A stretch of 64,000 bases of DNA from Cherax quadricarinatus (lineage: Eukaryota > Arthropoda > Malacostraca > Decapoda > Parastacidae), in contig NC_091298.1 in NCBI RefSeq assembly GCF_038502225.1, positions 43,740,663 to 43,804,662 on the forward strand, in the 5' to 3' direction. Below are positions 50,429 through 62,831 of the stretch, piece by piece. The position numbers were made by a program, and so were the translations under genes. The notes beneath the pieces were generated by a model that was not told the origin of the DNA, did not search any database, and saw only the letters and a program-made list of their open reading frames with translations. Position 1 is the first letter of the stretch; the number at the start of each line of letters is the position of its first letter.

Positions 50429-52928
50429 AGTGTGTACCTGCATGTAACAATACTTGCAGTGTGTACCTGCATGTAACAATACTTGCAGTGGGTACCTGCA
50501 TGTAACAATACTTGCAGTGGGTACCTGCATGTAACAATACTTGCAGCAATACTTGCAGTGGGTACCTGCATGTAACAATACTTGCAGTGGGTACCTGCAT
50601 GTAACAATACTTGCAGTGGGTACCTGCATGTAACAATACTTGCAGTGGGTACCTGCATGTAACAATACTTGCAGTGTGTACCTGCATGTAACAATACTTG
50701 CAGTGGGTACCTGCATGTAACAATACTTGCAGTGGGTACCTGCATGTAACAATACTTGCAGTGGGTACCTGCATGTAACAATACTTGCAGTGGGTACCTG
50801 CATGTAACAATACTTGCAGTGTACCTGCATGTAACAATACTTGCAGTGGGTACCTGCATGTAACAATACTTGCAGTGGGTACCTGCATGTAACAATACTT
50901 GCAGTGGGTACCTGCATGTAACAATACTTGCAGTGGGTACCTACTTGCAGTGGGTACCTGCATGTAACAATACTTGCAGTGGGTACCTGCATGTAACAAT
51001 ACTTGCAGTGGGTACCTGCATGTAACAATACTTGCAGTGGGTACCTGCATGTAACAATACTTGCAGTGGGTACCTGCATGTAACAATACTTGCAGTGGGT
51101 ACCTGCAATACTTGTAACAATACTTGCAGTGGGTACCTGCATGTAACTTGCAGTGCAATACTTGCAGTGGGTACCTGCATGTAAGAATACTTGCAGTGGG
51201 TACCTGCATGTAACAATACTTGCAGTGGGTAAGTGGGTACCTGCATGTAACAATACTTGCAGTACCTGCATGTAACAATACTTGCAGTGGGTACCTGCAT
51301 GTAACAATACTTGCAGTGGCAGTGGTACCTGCATAATAATACTTGCAGTGGGTACCTGCATGTACAATACTTGCAGTGTACCTGCATGTAACAATACTTG
51401 CAGTGGGTACCTGCATGTAAGAATACTTGCAGTGGGTACCTGCATGTAACAATACTTGCAGTGGGTACAATACTTGCAGTGGGTACCTGCATGTAACAAT
51501 ACTTGCAGTGGGTACCTGCATGTAACAATACTTGCAGTGGGTACCTGCATGTAACAATACTTGCAGTGGGTACCTGCATGTACCTGCATGTAACAATACT
51601 TGCAGTGGGCAGTGTGTACCTGCATGTAACAATACTTGCAGTGTACCTGCATGTAACAATACTTGCAGTGGGTACCTGCATGTAACAATACTTGCAGTGG
51701 GTACCTGCATGTAACAATACTTGCAGTGGGTACCTGCATGTAACAATACTTGCAGTGGGTACCTGCATGTAACAATACTTGCAGTGGGTACCTGCATGTA
51801 ACAATACTTGCAGTGGGTACCTGCATGTAACAATACTTGCAGTGGGTACCTGCATGTAACAATACTTGCAGTGGGTACCTGCATGTAACAATACTTGCAG
51901 TGGGTACCTGCATGTAACAATACTTGCAGTGGGTACCTGCATGTAACAATACTTGCAGTGGGTACCTGCATGTAACAATACTTGCAGTGGGTACCTGCAT
52001 GTAACAATACTTGCAGTGGGTACCTGCATGTAACAATACTTGCAGTGGGTACCTGCATGTAACAATACTTGCAGTGGGTACCTGCATGTAACAATACTTG
52101 CAGTGGGTACCTGCATGTAACAATACTTGCAGTGGGTACCTGCATGTAACAATACTTGCAGTGGGTACCTGCATGTAACAATACTTGCAGTGGGTACCTG
52201 CATGTAACAATACTTGCAGTGGGTACCTGCATGTAACAATACTTGCAGTGGGTACCTGCATGTAACAATACTTGCAGTGGGTACCTGCATGTAACAATAC
52301 TTGCAGTGGGTACCTGCATGTAACAATACTTGCAGTGGGTACCTGCATGTAACAATACTTGCAGTGGGTACCTGCATGTAACAATACTTGCAGTGGGTAC
52401 CTGCATGTAACAATACTTGCAGTGGGTACCTGCATGTAACAATACTTGCAGTGGGTACCTGCATGTAACAATACTTGCAGTGGGTACCTGCATGTAACAA
52501 TACTTGCAGTGGGTACCTGCATGTAACAATACTTGCAGTGGGTACCTGCATGTAACAATACTTGCAGTGGGTACCTGCATGTAACAATACTTGCAGTGGG
52601 TACCTGCATGTAACAATACTTGCAGTGGGTACCTGCATGTAACAATACTTGCAGTGGGTACCCTGGGTACCTGCATGTAGTGGGTACCTGCATGTAACAA
52701 TACTTGCAGTGGGTACCTGCATGTAACAATACTTGCAGTGGGTACCTGCATGTAACAATACTTGCAGTGGGTACCTGCATGTAACAATACTTGCAGTGGG
52801 TACCTGCATGTAACAATACTTGCAGTGGGTACCTGCATGTAACAATACTTGCAGTGGGTACCTGCATGTAACAATACTTGCAGTGGGTACCTGCATGTAA
52901 CAATACTTGCAGTGGGTACCTGCATGTA
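50429..52928. repeat. 29-bp satellite array, ~86 units
   Basis: Unit gtacctgcatgtaacaatac-ttgcagtgg. 51640-52650 is almost perfectly regular; 50930-51640 is full of partial units and small deletions. 29 is not a multiple of 3 and the minus strand has no stop in the unit, so three overlapping minus frames stay open for 651-836 codons. They are periodic artefacts and not genes. Confidence 0.95.
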
Positions 52929-53064
52929 CTAATGCATCAACCTTTACAGCACAACAAGACTGAAAATTTGAAGCTAATTGGATGATGTTCTCAGATTATA
53001 AACTAAATCTTTCTAGGAAAAAAAATGGATCGACTCAGGCAACCACTGTCAGGTACACCTTCAC
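52929..53064. other. Short spacer
   Basis: Nothing recognised. Confidence 0.4.
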
Positions 53065-53325
53065 GATACCTGGAGAGTTTACCTGGAGAGAGTTCCGGGG
53101 GTCAACGCCCCCGCGGCCCAGTCTGTGACCAGGCCTCCTTAGGTCAGTGTCCCAGGATGCGACCCACACCAGTCGACTAACACCCAGGTACCCATTTTAC
53201 TGATGGGGAACATAGACAACAGGTGGAAAGAAACACGTCCAATGTTTCTACTCTGGCTGGGAATCGAACCCAGGCCCTCGCCGTGTGAAGCGAGAGCGTT
53301 AACCACCAGGCCACCAGAGCCCCCC
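53065..53325 (-). mobile_element. tRNA-Val-like SINE
   Basis: The tRNA-like head is on the minus strand (53250-53320): GGCCTGGTGGTTAACGC (A box type), an anticodon arm CTCGC-TTCACAC-GGCGAG whose loop reads CAC (53285-53287, Val), and B box GGTTCGATTCC. The body runs GTAGAAACATTGGACGTG to a 3' region with GGCCGCGGGGGCGTTGACCC and ACTCTCTCCAGG near 53085-53110. The same 3' words form the fragment at 9510-9612. The acceptor stem is imperfect, so it is a SINE and not a tRNA gene. Confidence 0.8.
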
Positions 53326-53504
53326 TTACCAAATATAATAATGATATAATCATGCCATCGTCATCGATATTATAAACATTTCCACTGTGGTTGTGTTTAT
53401 TCATTCCGAGTGTTTAAGACCACTGTAAACCAATTTTTACTTCAATGACAGGGAGATTTTCTTTTTTTTTGTCAAGATATACTCTGACCAAGCAATGACT
53501 GTCT
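53326..53504. other. Spacer
   Basis: No recognised feature. Confidence 0.4.
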
Positions 53505-53790
53505 ATGAGCAGAAAAGTTGACAGAACACTATGTTTGAAGCACAACAGAAAGAACACAATATTGACTCTCCATAATGCACATGTGAGTCCTCATCTTGAA
53601 TATGACATCCAGTTTTGGTCTCCAAATTACGTAAAAGACAAAAGTATACTGGAGACGGTACAGAGAAAACCTACCAAACTCCTGCCATCACTCAGAAGCA
53701 AAAAATAAAAAAAATCGAAGCATTCAGCCTTTCATTCTTTTAAAAAATGGAGACTGAGAGATCTTATGAAAACTTTTAAGATATTGAAAG
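53505..53790 (+). pseudogene. CR1-like RT thumb fragment
   Basis: ILTLHNAHVSPHLEYDIQFW, SPNYVKDKSILETVQRKPTK, LLPSLRSKK, then (frameshifted) IEAFSLSFF and MKTFKILK. It matches the YKSLVRPHLEYxxQFWSP...RVQRRATK...PSLR pattern of CR1-like elements. More diverged from LINE-A than the other copies. Confidence 0.65.
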
Positions 53791-53929
53791 TTTAAGTCTT
53801 TCATATGAAAGAAAGAAATATATTGTTGTAGTTTTCAACTTCTTACAAGTGTCAGCAAACTTTTTCTTATTTAACTAATATCATCAACAAAGACAGAAAT
53901 GGTCTCCTTTCAGTTGATGATGAAATTCC

Positions 53930-54035
53930 CGTGTGTTTATCTGTGTGTGTTTATCCGTGTGTGTTTATCCGTGTGTTTATCTGTGTGTGTTTATCCGTGT
54001 GTGTTTATCCGTGTGTTTATCTGTGTGTGTTTATC
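53930..54035. repeat. (GTGTTTATCY)n minisatellite
   Basis: Units GTGTGTTTATCCGTGTGTGT and shorter versions; repeating SVCVYP frames. Confidence 0.9.
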
Positions 54036-54409
54036 TAATGTTCGACCCAGAATTAAGTATTTATGTACCAAACAACAACCACAAGTTCCAAATTGGAAAA
54101 TCAAATTTAATTATCCAAATTTTCTTCAAAAATAACATTATATTTGTTCATATAACATTATGTCTTGATTTATCTTATGTCTTCTCAACATTGTCAATAA
54201 ACAGTTAAATTATTGCAGTAGTTATTATCTGTTTTCGTTCTGTTTATATGTGTTATATATGATATTAGCTTTTATGTTTATTCTCTTTTTGTTTACAGAT
54301 AGAGTTAATTTTTTTTTTTGAGCGAATTATAAACCAGTGAACGAGGTTTCTTAAACAAGCAGGTTGATTTCAGTTATTTTATTTTTACATTGTCAACAAA
54401 CTTGAGAAA
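54036..54409. other. AT-rich spacer
   Basis: No recognised feature. Confidence 0.4.
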
Positions 54410-54935
54410 AACCCAAGTATAGTGAGGTGTGTCATAGTCATATTGAGGTCATAGTTTAGGTGATGTCATAGTCATAGAGAGGTGTGGTCATAGTTAGATG
54501 TGGTCATAGTTAGATGTGGTTCATGTTTCCAGGTCTCCATCCGTGGGTTCACGGATGTCAACACTTACAGTTGTTTTCGTGCATTCCTTAGTTCCGTGTC
54601 TACAGATGTCTATCTGTGTCCCCTCAGAGGCATTCCCAGGAGTGGTCATATACAGTGATGTATGGTCATATACAGTGCTGTGTGGTCGTAGTGAGGTGTG
54701 GTTGTAGTGATGTGTGGTCATAGTGAGGTGTGGTCATAGTCAGGTGTGGTCATAGTCAGGTGTGGTCATAGTCAGGTGTGGTCATAGTCAGGTGTGGTTT
54801 ATCCTTCCAGGTCTCCATCCGTGGGCCCCCGGATGTCAACCCTTCCACACTTCCCACTCCCGGTTGTTTTGGTACTATCCCTAGTTCCGTGTGTCTAGAA
54901 GTCCATCTGTGTCCCCTCAGATGAACTCCCTCACT
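54410..54935. repeat. ~280-bp duplication with internal GTGGTCATAGT repeats
   Basis: Segments 54530-54635 and 54806-54935 are diverged copies (CCAGGTCTCCATCCGTGGG, GGATGTCAAC, TCTGTGTCCCCTCAGA), each preceded by 10-16-bp repeats GTGTGGTCATAGTCAG. Confidence 0.8.
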
Positions 54936-54990
54936 TTCCCAGGTGGGTAAGTGGCGGGGTAGTTGGCTGGGTGTGCGGGTGTTTGTGTGT

Positions 54991-56757
54991 GTACTCAATG
55001 AATTGTGGTTGCAGGGGTCGAGACTCAGCTCCTGGCCCCGCCTCTTCACTGATCGCTACTAGCTCCTCTTTCTCCATGCTCCATGAGCTTTATCATACCT
55101 CATCTTAAAGCTTTGTATGGTTCCTGCCTCCAATACCTCACTATTCCACTTCGTGACAACTCTATGACTGAAGAAATACTTCCTAACATCCCTTTGATTC
55201 ATTCGAGTCTTCAACTTCTAATTGAGACCCCTTATTTATGGGTCCCCTCTCTGTATCAGCCTGTCTCTGTCCACCTTATCTATTCCACGCAGTATTTTGT
55301 ATGTCGTTATCAGATCTCCCCTAAACCTCCTGTCCTCCAATGTGATCAGGCCGATTTCCCTTGTTGCAAACGTTTTGCACTTTCTCTAATTTCTTGACGT
55401 GCTTGACCAGATGTGGGTTCCAAACTAGTGCTGCATACTCCAGTATGGGCCTGACTAAAGTATCGGAATGTTATTCTCAGGTTTGCCAGGCGCCCATGTG
55501 CTGCAGCAGTTATCTAGTTGAAGTGTGCTCCCGGAGACGTGCTCGGTGTTATACTCACCTCAAGATCTTTCTCCTTGAACGAGGTTTCCAGTTTTTGGCC
55601 ACCTAGCCTGTACTCTGACTGCGGTCTTCTTTGTCCTTCCCCGATCTTCATGACTTTGCATTTGGCGGGGTTACATTCGAGAAGCTAGTTGCTGGACCAC
55701 GTGTCCAACCTGTCCAGATCTCTTTGAAGTCCTACCTGATTCTCATCCGATTTAATTCTCCTTATCAACTTCACATCATCTGCAAACAGGGACACTTCCG
55801 TCATGTCATTCACGTATACCAGAAATAACACTGCTCCTAGGACTGACCCCTGTGGGACCCCGCTCGTCACAGGCACCCTCTGTGATACCTTATCACGTAC
55901 CATGACTCGTTGTTGTCTCCCTGTCAGGTATTATCTGATCCATTGCAGTGCCCTTCCTGTTATACGTGCCTGATCCACCAGCTTCTGCACTAATCTCTTG
56001 TGAGGAACTGTGTCGAAGGCCTTCTTGCAGCCCAAGAAAATGTAATCAACCCAGCCCTCTCTCTCGTGTCTTACTTCTGTTACTTTGTCATGAAACTCCA
56101 GAATGTTTGTGACACAGGATTTGCCTTCCATGAATCAGTGCTGGTTGTCGTTTATAATCTCGTTCCGTTCCAGGTATTCCAACACTTTCCTCCCGATAAT
56201 CTTCTCCGTGACTTTGCATACTATACACGTCAGTGACACTGGTCTATAGTTTAGCGCCTCGTTTCCGTCTTCTTTCTTAAAAATGGGGCTATATTTGCCG
56301 TCTTCCATCCCTCAGACAGTTGTCCAGTTTCAAGGGATGTGTTGAAAATTGTGGTTAATGGTACAGCGTCTCTGCTCCCTCTCTAACGACCCACGGAGAG
56401 ATGTCCGGTCCCACCGACTTTGAGGTATCAAGGCTACTTAGCAGCTTCTTCACCTCCTCCTCATTTGTGTGTATTTCATCCAACACTTGTTAGTATAACC
56501 CTTCTTGGTGTCCTCCCCTGTTTTGTCTTCCCAGAGTCCTTCCTGGTTTTACTGTAAATTCTTCCTTAAATCTCGTGTTGAGCTCCTCACATACCGCTTG
56601 ATCGTTTCTTGTGAGCTCCCCACCTTCTTTCCTCAGCCTGATTACCTGATCTTTGACTGTTGTCTTTCTCCTAATGTGGCTATACAGCAATTTCGGGTAG
56701 GACTTGACTTTCGACGCTGTGCTGTTTTCGTACTATCGCTGGGCCTCCCTCCTTATC
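54991..56757 (-). mobile_element. LINE-B copy with damaged pol
   Basis: Minus strand from the linker (about 56757) to the 3' end at 54991. Relics: KVLDEIHTNEEE, MEGKSCVTNILEFHDKVTEV (56131-55931), KKAFDTVPHKRLVQKL, SGVPQGSVLGAVLFLVYVND and SLFADDVKLIRRIKSDE (55903-55685), then RLATG-type thumb. Several frameshifts and stops. It is joined at its 5' side by (TG)n 56759-56788 to the 3' end of the next LINE-B copy. Confidence 0.85.
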
Positions 56758-56838
56758 TGTGTGTGTGTATGTGTGTGTGTGTGTGTGCTCACCTAATTGT
56801 GGTAGCAGGGGTCGAGACTCAGCTCCTGCCCAGCCTCT

Positions 56839-57942
56839 TCACTGATCGCTACTAGGTCCTATCTCTGCTTCCTGAGCTTTGTCATACCTCGTCTTAAATC
56901 TATGTATGGTTCCTGCCTCCACTACGTCACTTGCTAGGCTATTCCACTTCCTGACGACTCTGTGACTGAAGAAATACTTCCTAACATCCCTGTGAGTCGT
57001 CTGAATCTTCAGCTTCCAATTGTGGCCCATTGTTTCTGTGTCCCCTCTCTGGAGCATCCTGTCTCTGTCCACCTTATCTATTCCACGCAGTATCTTGCAT
57101 GTCGTTATCATGTCTCCCCTAACCCTTCTGTCCTCCAGTGTCGTCATTCCGATTTCCCTCAACCTCTCATCGTAGGACATTCCCCTGAGCTCTGGAACTA
57201 GCCTTGTTGCAAACCTTTGTACTTTCTCTAATTTCTTGACGTGCTTGACCAGGTGTGGGTTCCAAACAGGTGCTGCATACTCCAGTATGGGCCTGACGTA
57301 CACAGTGTACAGTATCTTGAACGATTCCTTATTAAGGTATCGGAACGCTATTCGCAGGTTTGCCAGGCGCCCGTATGCTGCAGCAGTTATTTGGTTGATG
57401 TGTGCCTCCGGAGACGTGCTCGGTGTTATGGTCACGCCAAGATCTTTCTCCTTGAGAGAGGTTTCCAGTCTTTGTCTACCTAGCCTATACTCTGTCTGCG
57501 GTCTTCTTTGCCCTTCCCCAATCTTCATGACTTTGCATTTGGCAAGGTTGAATTCAAGAAGCCAGTTTCTGGACCACATGTCCATTCTGTCCAGGTCTCT
57601 TTGTAGTCCTGCCTTATCCTCATCCGATTTAATTCTTCTCATCAACTTCACACCATCTGCGAATAGGGACATTTCTGACTCTAACCCTTTCATCATGTCA
57701 TTCACATATATCAAAAATAGCACTGGTCCTAGAACTGACCCCTGTGGGACCCCGCTCGTCACAGGCGCCCACTGTGATACCTCTTCACGTAGCATGACTC
57801 GTTGTTGCCTCTTTGTCAGGTATTCTCTGATCCATTGCAGTGCCCTCCCTGTTATGCACGCCTGATTCTCCAGCTTCTGCACTAATCTCTTGTGAGGAAC
57901 TGTGTCGAAGGCCTTCCTGCAGTCCAGGAAAATGCAATCCAC
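56839..57942 (-). CDS. LINE-B reverse transcriptase, catalytic motif mutated
   Basis: 367 codons from motif A (MDCIFLDCRKAFDTVPHKRL) to the end: motif B TSGVPQGSVLGPVLFLIYVN, then SLFADGVKLMRR where other copies have SLFADDVKLM (codons at 57652-57663; Asp GAT to Gly GGT), palm, thumb VRPILEYAAPVWNPHLVKHV and C-terminus RDVRKYFFSHRVVRKWNSLA. Loss of the second Asp of FADD should abolish polymerisation. Upstream, a run of nine Cs at about 57941-57950 shifts the frame from the preceding segment (57785-58291, RT fingers with NVVPIFKKGDRNEALNYRPV and NDNQHGFMEGKSCVTNLLEF). Confidence 0.85.
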   Translation of the reverse strand: MDCIFLDCRKAFDTVPHKRLVQKLENQACITGRALQWIREYLTKRQQRVMLREEVSQWAPVTSGVPQGSVLGPVLFLIYVNDMMKGLESEMSLFADGVKLMRRIKSDEDKAGLQRDLDRMDMWSRNWLLEFNLAKCKVMKIGEGQRRPQTEYRLGRQRLETSLKEKDLGVTITPSTSPEAHINQITAAAYGRLANLRIAFRYLNKESFKILYTVYVRPILEYAAPVWNPHLVKHVKKLEKVQRFATRLVPELRGMSYDERLREIGMTTLEDRRVRGDMITTCKILRGIDKVDRDRMLQRGDTETMGHNWKLKIQTTHRDVRKYFFSHRVVRKWNSLASDVVEAGTIHRFKTRYDKAQEAEIGPSSDQ

Positions 57943-58320
57943 CCCCCCCCTCTCTCTCGTGTCTTACTTCTGTTACCTTGTCATAAAACTCCAGAAGGTT
58001 TGTGACACAGGATTTGCCTTCCATGAATCCATGCTGGTTGTCATTTATATTCTTGTTTCCTTCCAAGTGCTCTACCACTCTCTTCCTGATAATCTTCTCC
58101 ATGACTTTGCATACTTTACACGTCAGAGACACTGGTCTGTAGTTTAGTGCCTCGTTTCTGTCTCCTTTTTTAAAAATAGGGACTACATTTGCCGTCTTCC
58201 ATATCTCAGGTAGTTGCCCAGTTTCAAGGGATGTATTGAAGATTGTGGTCAGTGCATGCACAGCGTCTCTGCTCTTTCTCTGAGGACCCACGGGAAGATG
58301 TTGTCCGGTCCTATCGCCTT
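57943..58320 (-). pseudogene. LINE-B RT fingers, frameshifted
   Basis: Minus strand: ALTTIFNTSLETGQLPEIWK, TANVVPIFKKGDRNEALNYR, PVSLTCKVCKVMEKIIRKRV, NDNQHGFMEGKSCVTNLLEF. This is the intact version of the segment that is scrambled in the copy at 15412. It ends at the C-run frameshift. Confidence 0.85.
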
Positions 58321-58799
58321 TTAGGTATCAAGATCACATGGCACCTTCTGCACCTCCTCCTCCGTTGCTCGTATGTCATCCAACACTTGTTGGTATATTC
58401 CCTGTTGATGTTTTCCTCTGTGCTGTCTTCCCAGAGCCCTTCCTGTCTCTACTGTAAATACTTCCTTAAATCTTCTGTTTTGCTTTTCACACACCTCCTG
58501 ATCGTTTCCTGTGAATTCCCCACCTTCTGTCCTCAGCCTGATCACCTGGTCTTTGACTGTTGTATTCCTCCTGTTGTGGCAATACAACAGTTTCGGGTCA
58601 GACTTGACTTTCGGTGCGTACTCGTTCCTGGCTCTGCGACTAATCTCCCTATTTTCATGTGTTCTATGCACTTAGTTTTTGTCTCCTTACACCGTCGGGT
58701 AGGCCAGGGGCTCGTTCTGGACTTCTTATTTTTTCTGTTGCCCATGGAATCAAGTCTTTCCTCTGCCTCCTTGCATTTTGTTGTTACGTATTCCATCAT
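58321..58799 (-). pseudogene. LINE-B endonuclease-RT linker
   Basis: MMEYVTTKCKEAEERLDSMG, WPTRRCKETKTKCIEHMK, TTVKDQVIRLRTEGGEFTGN, EEEVQKVPCDLDT then a stop (TCA to TAA) before KAIGPD. Two overlapping frames reflect a frameshift near 58650. Confidence 0.75.
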
Positions 58800-58968
58800 T
58801 TCGTTTACTGACTTTCCTTCCAGCTCTCTGTCTCACTGATCCTCCTGCAGGAAGTTCCTCAAACCTATGTAGTCCCCTCTTTTACAGTCTGGTTTTTCCC
58901 ATTCAACTCCTGTTACCCTCTCCACTTGTATCTCTACTAAGTATTCAAAGCACAGAACCGCGTATTCA

Positions 58969-59370
58969 CTAGCTCCACAGGGTGAACACAAGGTCCAGTC
59001 TTGCTGGTTCGTCCTCCCCTCTCACTCTGGTAGTGTCCTTGACATGTTGGTGCATAAGGTTTTCCTGTACCACATCTATCATCTTGGTTCTCCATGTTTC
59101 GGGACCCCCGTGTGGCTCCAGGTTTTCCCAATCAATCTCCCTGTGGTTGAAATCGCCCATAACCAGTAACTTTGCTCTGCTCGAGTGAGCTCTTCGTGCC
59201 ACCTTAGCCAGTGTGTCCACCATTGCTCTGCTGCTCTCTTCATATTCCTCTCTTGGCCTCCTGCAGTTCTGTGGCGGATTATACATCACTACAATGATTA
59301 CCTTGTGCTCCCCAGACTGAAGTGTACCTACTATGAAGTCTCTTTCTCCAATCTCGTCTATGCCTCCCAT
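58969..59370 (-). pseudogene. LINE-B endonuclease domain, C-terminal two thirds
   Basis: VVMYNPPQNCRRPREEYEES, KLLVMGDFNHREIDWENLEP (catalytic Asp/Asn), then GEDEPARLDLVFTLW. In the next frame the motif that should be SDH reads GASEYAVLCFEY near 58960, so the catalytic Asp-His pair is lost. The N-terminal part lies beyond 59380 and has been replaced by satellite. Confidence 0.8.
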
Positions 59371-59384
59371 TTTCTAGAATTTCC

Positions 59385-62300
59385 ATCGGTGGTGGTGACG
59401 ACTGGTGGTGAGGGTGATGATCTGGTAGTGAGAGTGGACTGGTGGCGAGGGTGATGAAATGGTGGTGAGGGTGACGGACTGATTGTGATGGTGATGAACT
59501 TGTGGTGAAGGTGGACTGGTGGTGAGGATTATGGATTGGTGGTGAGGGTGATGGACAGGTGGTGAGGATGATGGACTGGAGTTGAGGGTGAAGAATTTGT
59601 TGTGAGTATAACTGACTGTTGGTTAAGGTGATGAACTGGTGGTGAGGGAGATGGATTGGTGGTGAGGGTGATGGATTGGTGGTGAGGGTGAGGGACTGGT
59701 AGTGCTAAAAATGGACTGATGGTGAGAGTGATTATGTTGGACATGTGGTGAGGATGATTGTGATGGAGTGGTGGTGAGGGTGATTGTGGACAGGTGGTGA
59801 GGATGATTGTGATGGACTGGTGGTGAGGGTGATTGTGATATACTGGTGGTGAGGGTGATTGACTGGTGATGAGGGTGATGGATTGGTGGTGAGAGTGAGG
59901 GACTGTTGGTGAGAGTGTAGGACTGGCGGAGAGGGTGAGGGTGATGGACTTGTGATGAGGGTGATGGACTGGTGGTGAGGGTGATGGACTGGTGGTGAGG
60001 GTGGACTGGTGGCGAGGGTGATGAACTGGTGGTGAGGGTGAAGGACTGGTGGTGAGGGTGATGAACTGGTGGTGAGGGTGATGGACTGGTGGTGAGGGTG
60101 ATGGACTTGTGGTGAGGGTGAGGGCGATGGACTGGTGGTGATGGTGATAAACTGGTGGTGTAGGTGACTGGTGGTGACTGTTGGTGAGAGTGTAGGACTG
60201 GCGGAGAGGGTGAGGGTGATGGACTTGTGATGAGGGTGATGGACTGGTGGTGAGGGTGATGGACTGGTGGTGAGGGTGGACTGGTGGCGAGGGTGATGAA
60301 CTGGTGGTGAGGGTGAAGGACTGGTGGTGAGGGTGATGAACTGGTGGTGAGGGTGATGGACTGGTGGTGAGGGTGATGGACTTGTGGTGAGGGTGGACTG
60401 GTGGCGAGGTGGTGATGGTGATAAACTGGTGGTGTAGGTGACTGTGTGATGAACTGGAAGTGTGACTGTGTTGGACATGTGGTGAGTATGATTGTTGTGA
60501 AGTTGTGGTGAGGATGATTGTGATGGACTGCTAGTGAGGGTGATGGACTGGTAATGAGGGTGATGGAGTGGTGGTAAGGGTAATGGATTGGTGGTGAGAG
60601 TGACGGACTGTTGGTGAGAGTGTAGGACTGGCGGAGAGGGTGAGGGTGATGGACTTGTGATGAGGGTGACCGATTCGTGGCGAGAGTGTTCGAGTGGTGG
60701 TGAAGGTGATGGACTAGTGGTGAGGGTGATGGACTGAGGGGTGATGGTTATGGACTGGTGTTGAGAGTGGTGGACTGGTGGTGAGGGTGACTGTCTGGTG
60801 TTGAGAGTGTTGGAATAGTGGTGAGGGTGATGGACTGGCGGTTTGGGTGACCAACTGGTGGTGAGGGTGATGAACTGGTGGTGAGGGTGGACTGGTGGTG
60901 AGGGTGATGTACTGTTGGTTAGGGTGAAGAACTGGTGGTGAGGGTGACGATCTGTAGGTGAGGGTGATGTACTAGTGGCGAGAGTTATAGACTGGTGTTG
61001 AGGGTCATGGACAGGTGGTGGTGGTGAAGGACTGGGGGTGAGGGTGACTGATGGCGAGGGTGGTTGACTGGTGGTGAGAGTGATGAACTAGTGGTATGGA
61101 CTTTTGGTGACAGTGATGGATTGGTCGTGAGGGTGACTGACTGCTGGTGAGAATGTTGGACTGGTGGTGAGGGTGATGGACTGGTGGTGAGGGTGATGGA
61201 CTGGTGGTGAGGGTGACGAGCTGTTGTGAGGGTGATAAACTGGTGGTGAAAGTGGACTGGTGGTGAGGGTGATGGACTTGTGGTGATGGTGATGAACTTG
61301 TGATGAGGGTGATGGACTGGTGGTGAGGATGATGGACTGGTGGTGAGGATGATAGACTGGTGGTGAGGGTGATGGACTGGTGGTGAGGGTGATGTACTGG
61401 TGGTGAGAGTTAGGGACTGGTGGTGAGGGTGATAGACTGATGGACTCGTGGTAACGGTGAAGGAATGGTGGTGATAGTGAAGAACTGGTGGCGAGGGTGA
61501 TGTACTTGTGGTGAGGGTGATGCACTGGTGGTGAGGGTGATGTACTTGTGATGAGGGTGATGTACTTGTGGTGAGGGTCATGTACTGGTGGTGAGGGTGA
61601 TATGATTGACTGGTGTTAAGGGTGATGAACTGGAGGTGAGGGCTACGGTCTGGTGGTGAGGGTCATGGACTGGTGGTGAAAGAGATGGACTGGTGGTGAG
61701 GGTGGTGGTGATGGACTTTTGGTGATATTGATGGCAATGGGCTGGGGGTGAGGGTGATGGACATGTGAAAAGCGTGATGAACTTGTGGTGGGGGTCATGG
61801 ACAGGTGGTGAGGGTGATGGACTGGTGGTGAGGGTGATGGACAGGTGATGAGGGTGATGGACTGGTGGTGAGGGCGATAGATTGGTGGTGAGGGTGATGT
61901 ACTGGTGGTGAGGGTGACGGACTTGTGGTAAAAGTGGAGTGGTGGTGAGGGTGACTTATTGTGACTTATGGTGAGGGTGAAGAACTGATGGTGAGGGTGA
62001 AGGAGTGGTTGTGAAGGTGAAGTACTGGTGGTGAGGGTGATAGACTGATGGTGAGGGTGATGGACTGATGGTGAGGGTGATGGACTTAGGTGAAGGTGAA
62101 GGACTGATGGTGAGGGTGAAGGAGTGGTTGTGAAGGTGAAGTACTGGTGGTGAGGGTGATGGACTGATGGTGAGGGTGATGGACGGATGGTGAGGGTGAT
62201 GGACTAATGGTGAGGGTGATAGACTGGTGGTTAGTGTGATGGACTGGAGGTGAGGTTGATGGACTGGTGGTGAGAGTGATGGACTGAAGGTGATTGACCT

Positions 62301-62831
62301 GTGGTGAGGGTGAGTGCCTGGTGGTGATTGACTGGTGCTGAGGGTGATAGACTGGTGGTGAGGGTGAAGGACTGGTGGTGAGGGTGATGGACTGATGGTG
62401 AGGGTGAGGGTGATGGACTGGTGGTGAGAGTGATGGACTGGTGGTGAGAGTGATGAACTGGAGGTGAGAGTGATGGACTGGTGGTGACGGTGATGGACTG
62501 CTGGTGAGGGTGATGGACTGCTGGTGAGGGTAATGGATTGGTGGAAGTGGTGGAGGAGGTACGTGTGATGGACTGGTGGTGATAGTTATGTACTGGTGGT
62601 GTGAGTGATGTACTGATGTTGTTGGTGATGGACTTGTGGTGAGGGTGACGGATTGGGGGTGAGAGTGTTGGACTGGTGGTGAGAGTGATGGACTGGTGGT
62701 GAAGGTGATGGACTCGTGGTAATGGTGATGGACTGGTGGAGAGAGTGATGGATGGGTGGAGAGAGTGATGGACTGGTGATGAGAGTTATGGACTGTTGGG
62801 GAGGGAGATGCACTGGTGGTGAAGGTGATGA
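59385..62831. repeat. 20-bp satellite, type 1
   Basis: Unit gagggtgatggactggtggt with many substitutions and small indels; blocks of higher order (about 280 bp) repeat at 59890-60140 and 60180-60400. Minus frames with HHQSITLTTSPSPSPPVHHP are periodic artefacts. Confidence 0.9.

Larger units (their letters stand above)
56787..59380 (-). mobile_element. LINE-B copy, longest (endonuclease to 3' end)
   Basis: Minus strand: endonuclease 59370-58969 and relics to 58785, linker 58799-58321, RT 58291-56839, 3'UTR to GGTGAGC at 56787. The 5' end is cut off by the 20-bp satellite at about 59385. Head to tail with the copy at 54991-56757. Confidence 0.88.

Noticed and set aside
50396..52925. 835-codon repeat proteins on the minus strand
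   Set aside because: Periodic artefact of the 29-bp satellite; three overlapping frames are equally open.
50429..52928. CRISPR-like array (29-bp repeats)
   Set aside because: There are no unique spacers between repeats, and the setting is eukaryotic.
53250..53320. tRNA-Val(CAC) gene
   Set aside because: Good anticodon and T arms, but the acceptor stem is imperfect and it continues into a SINE body shared with 9510-9612.
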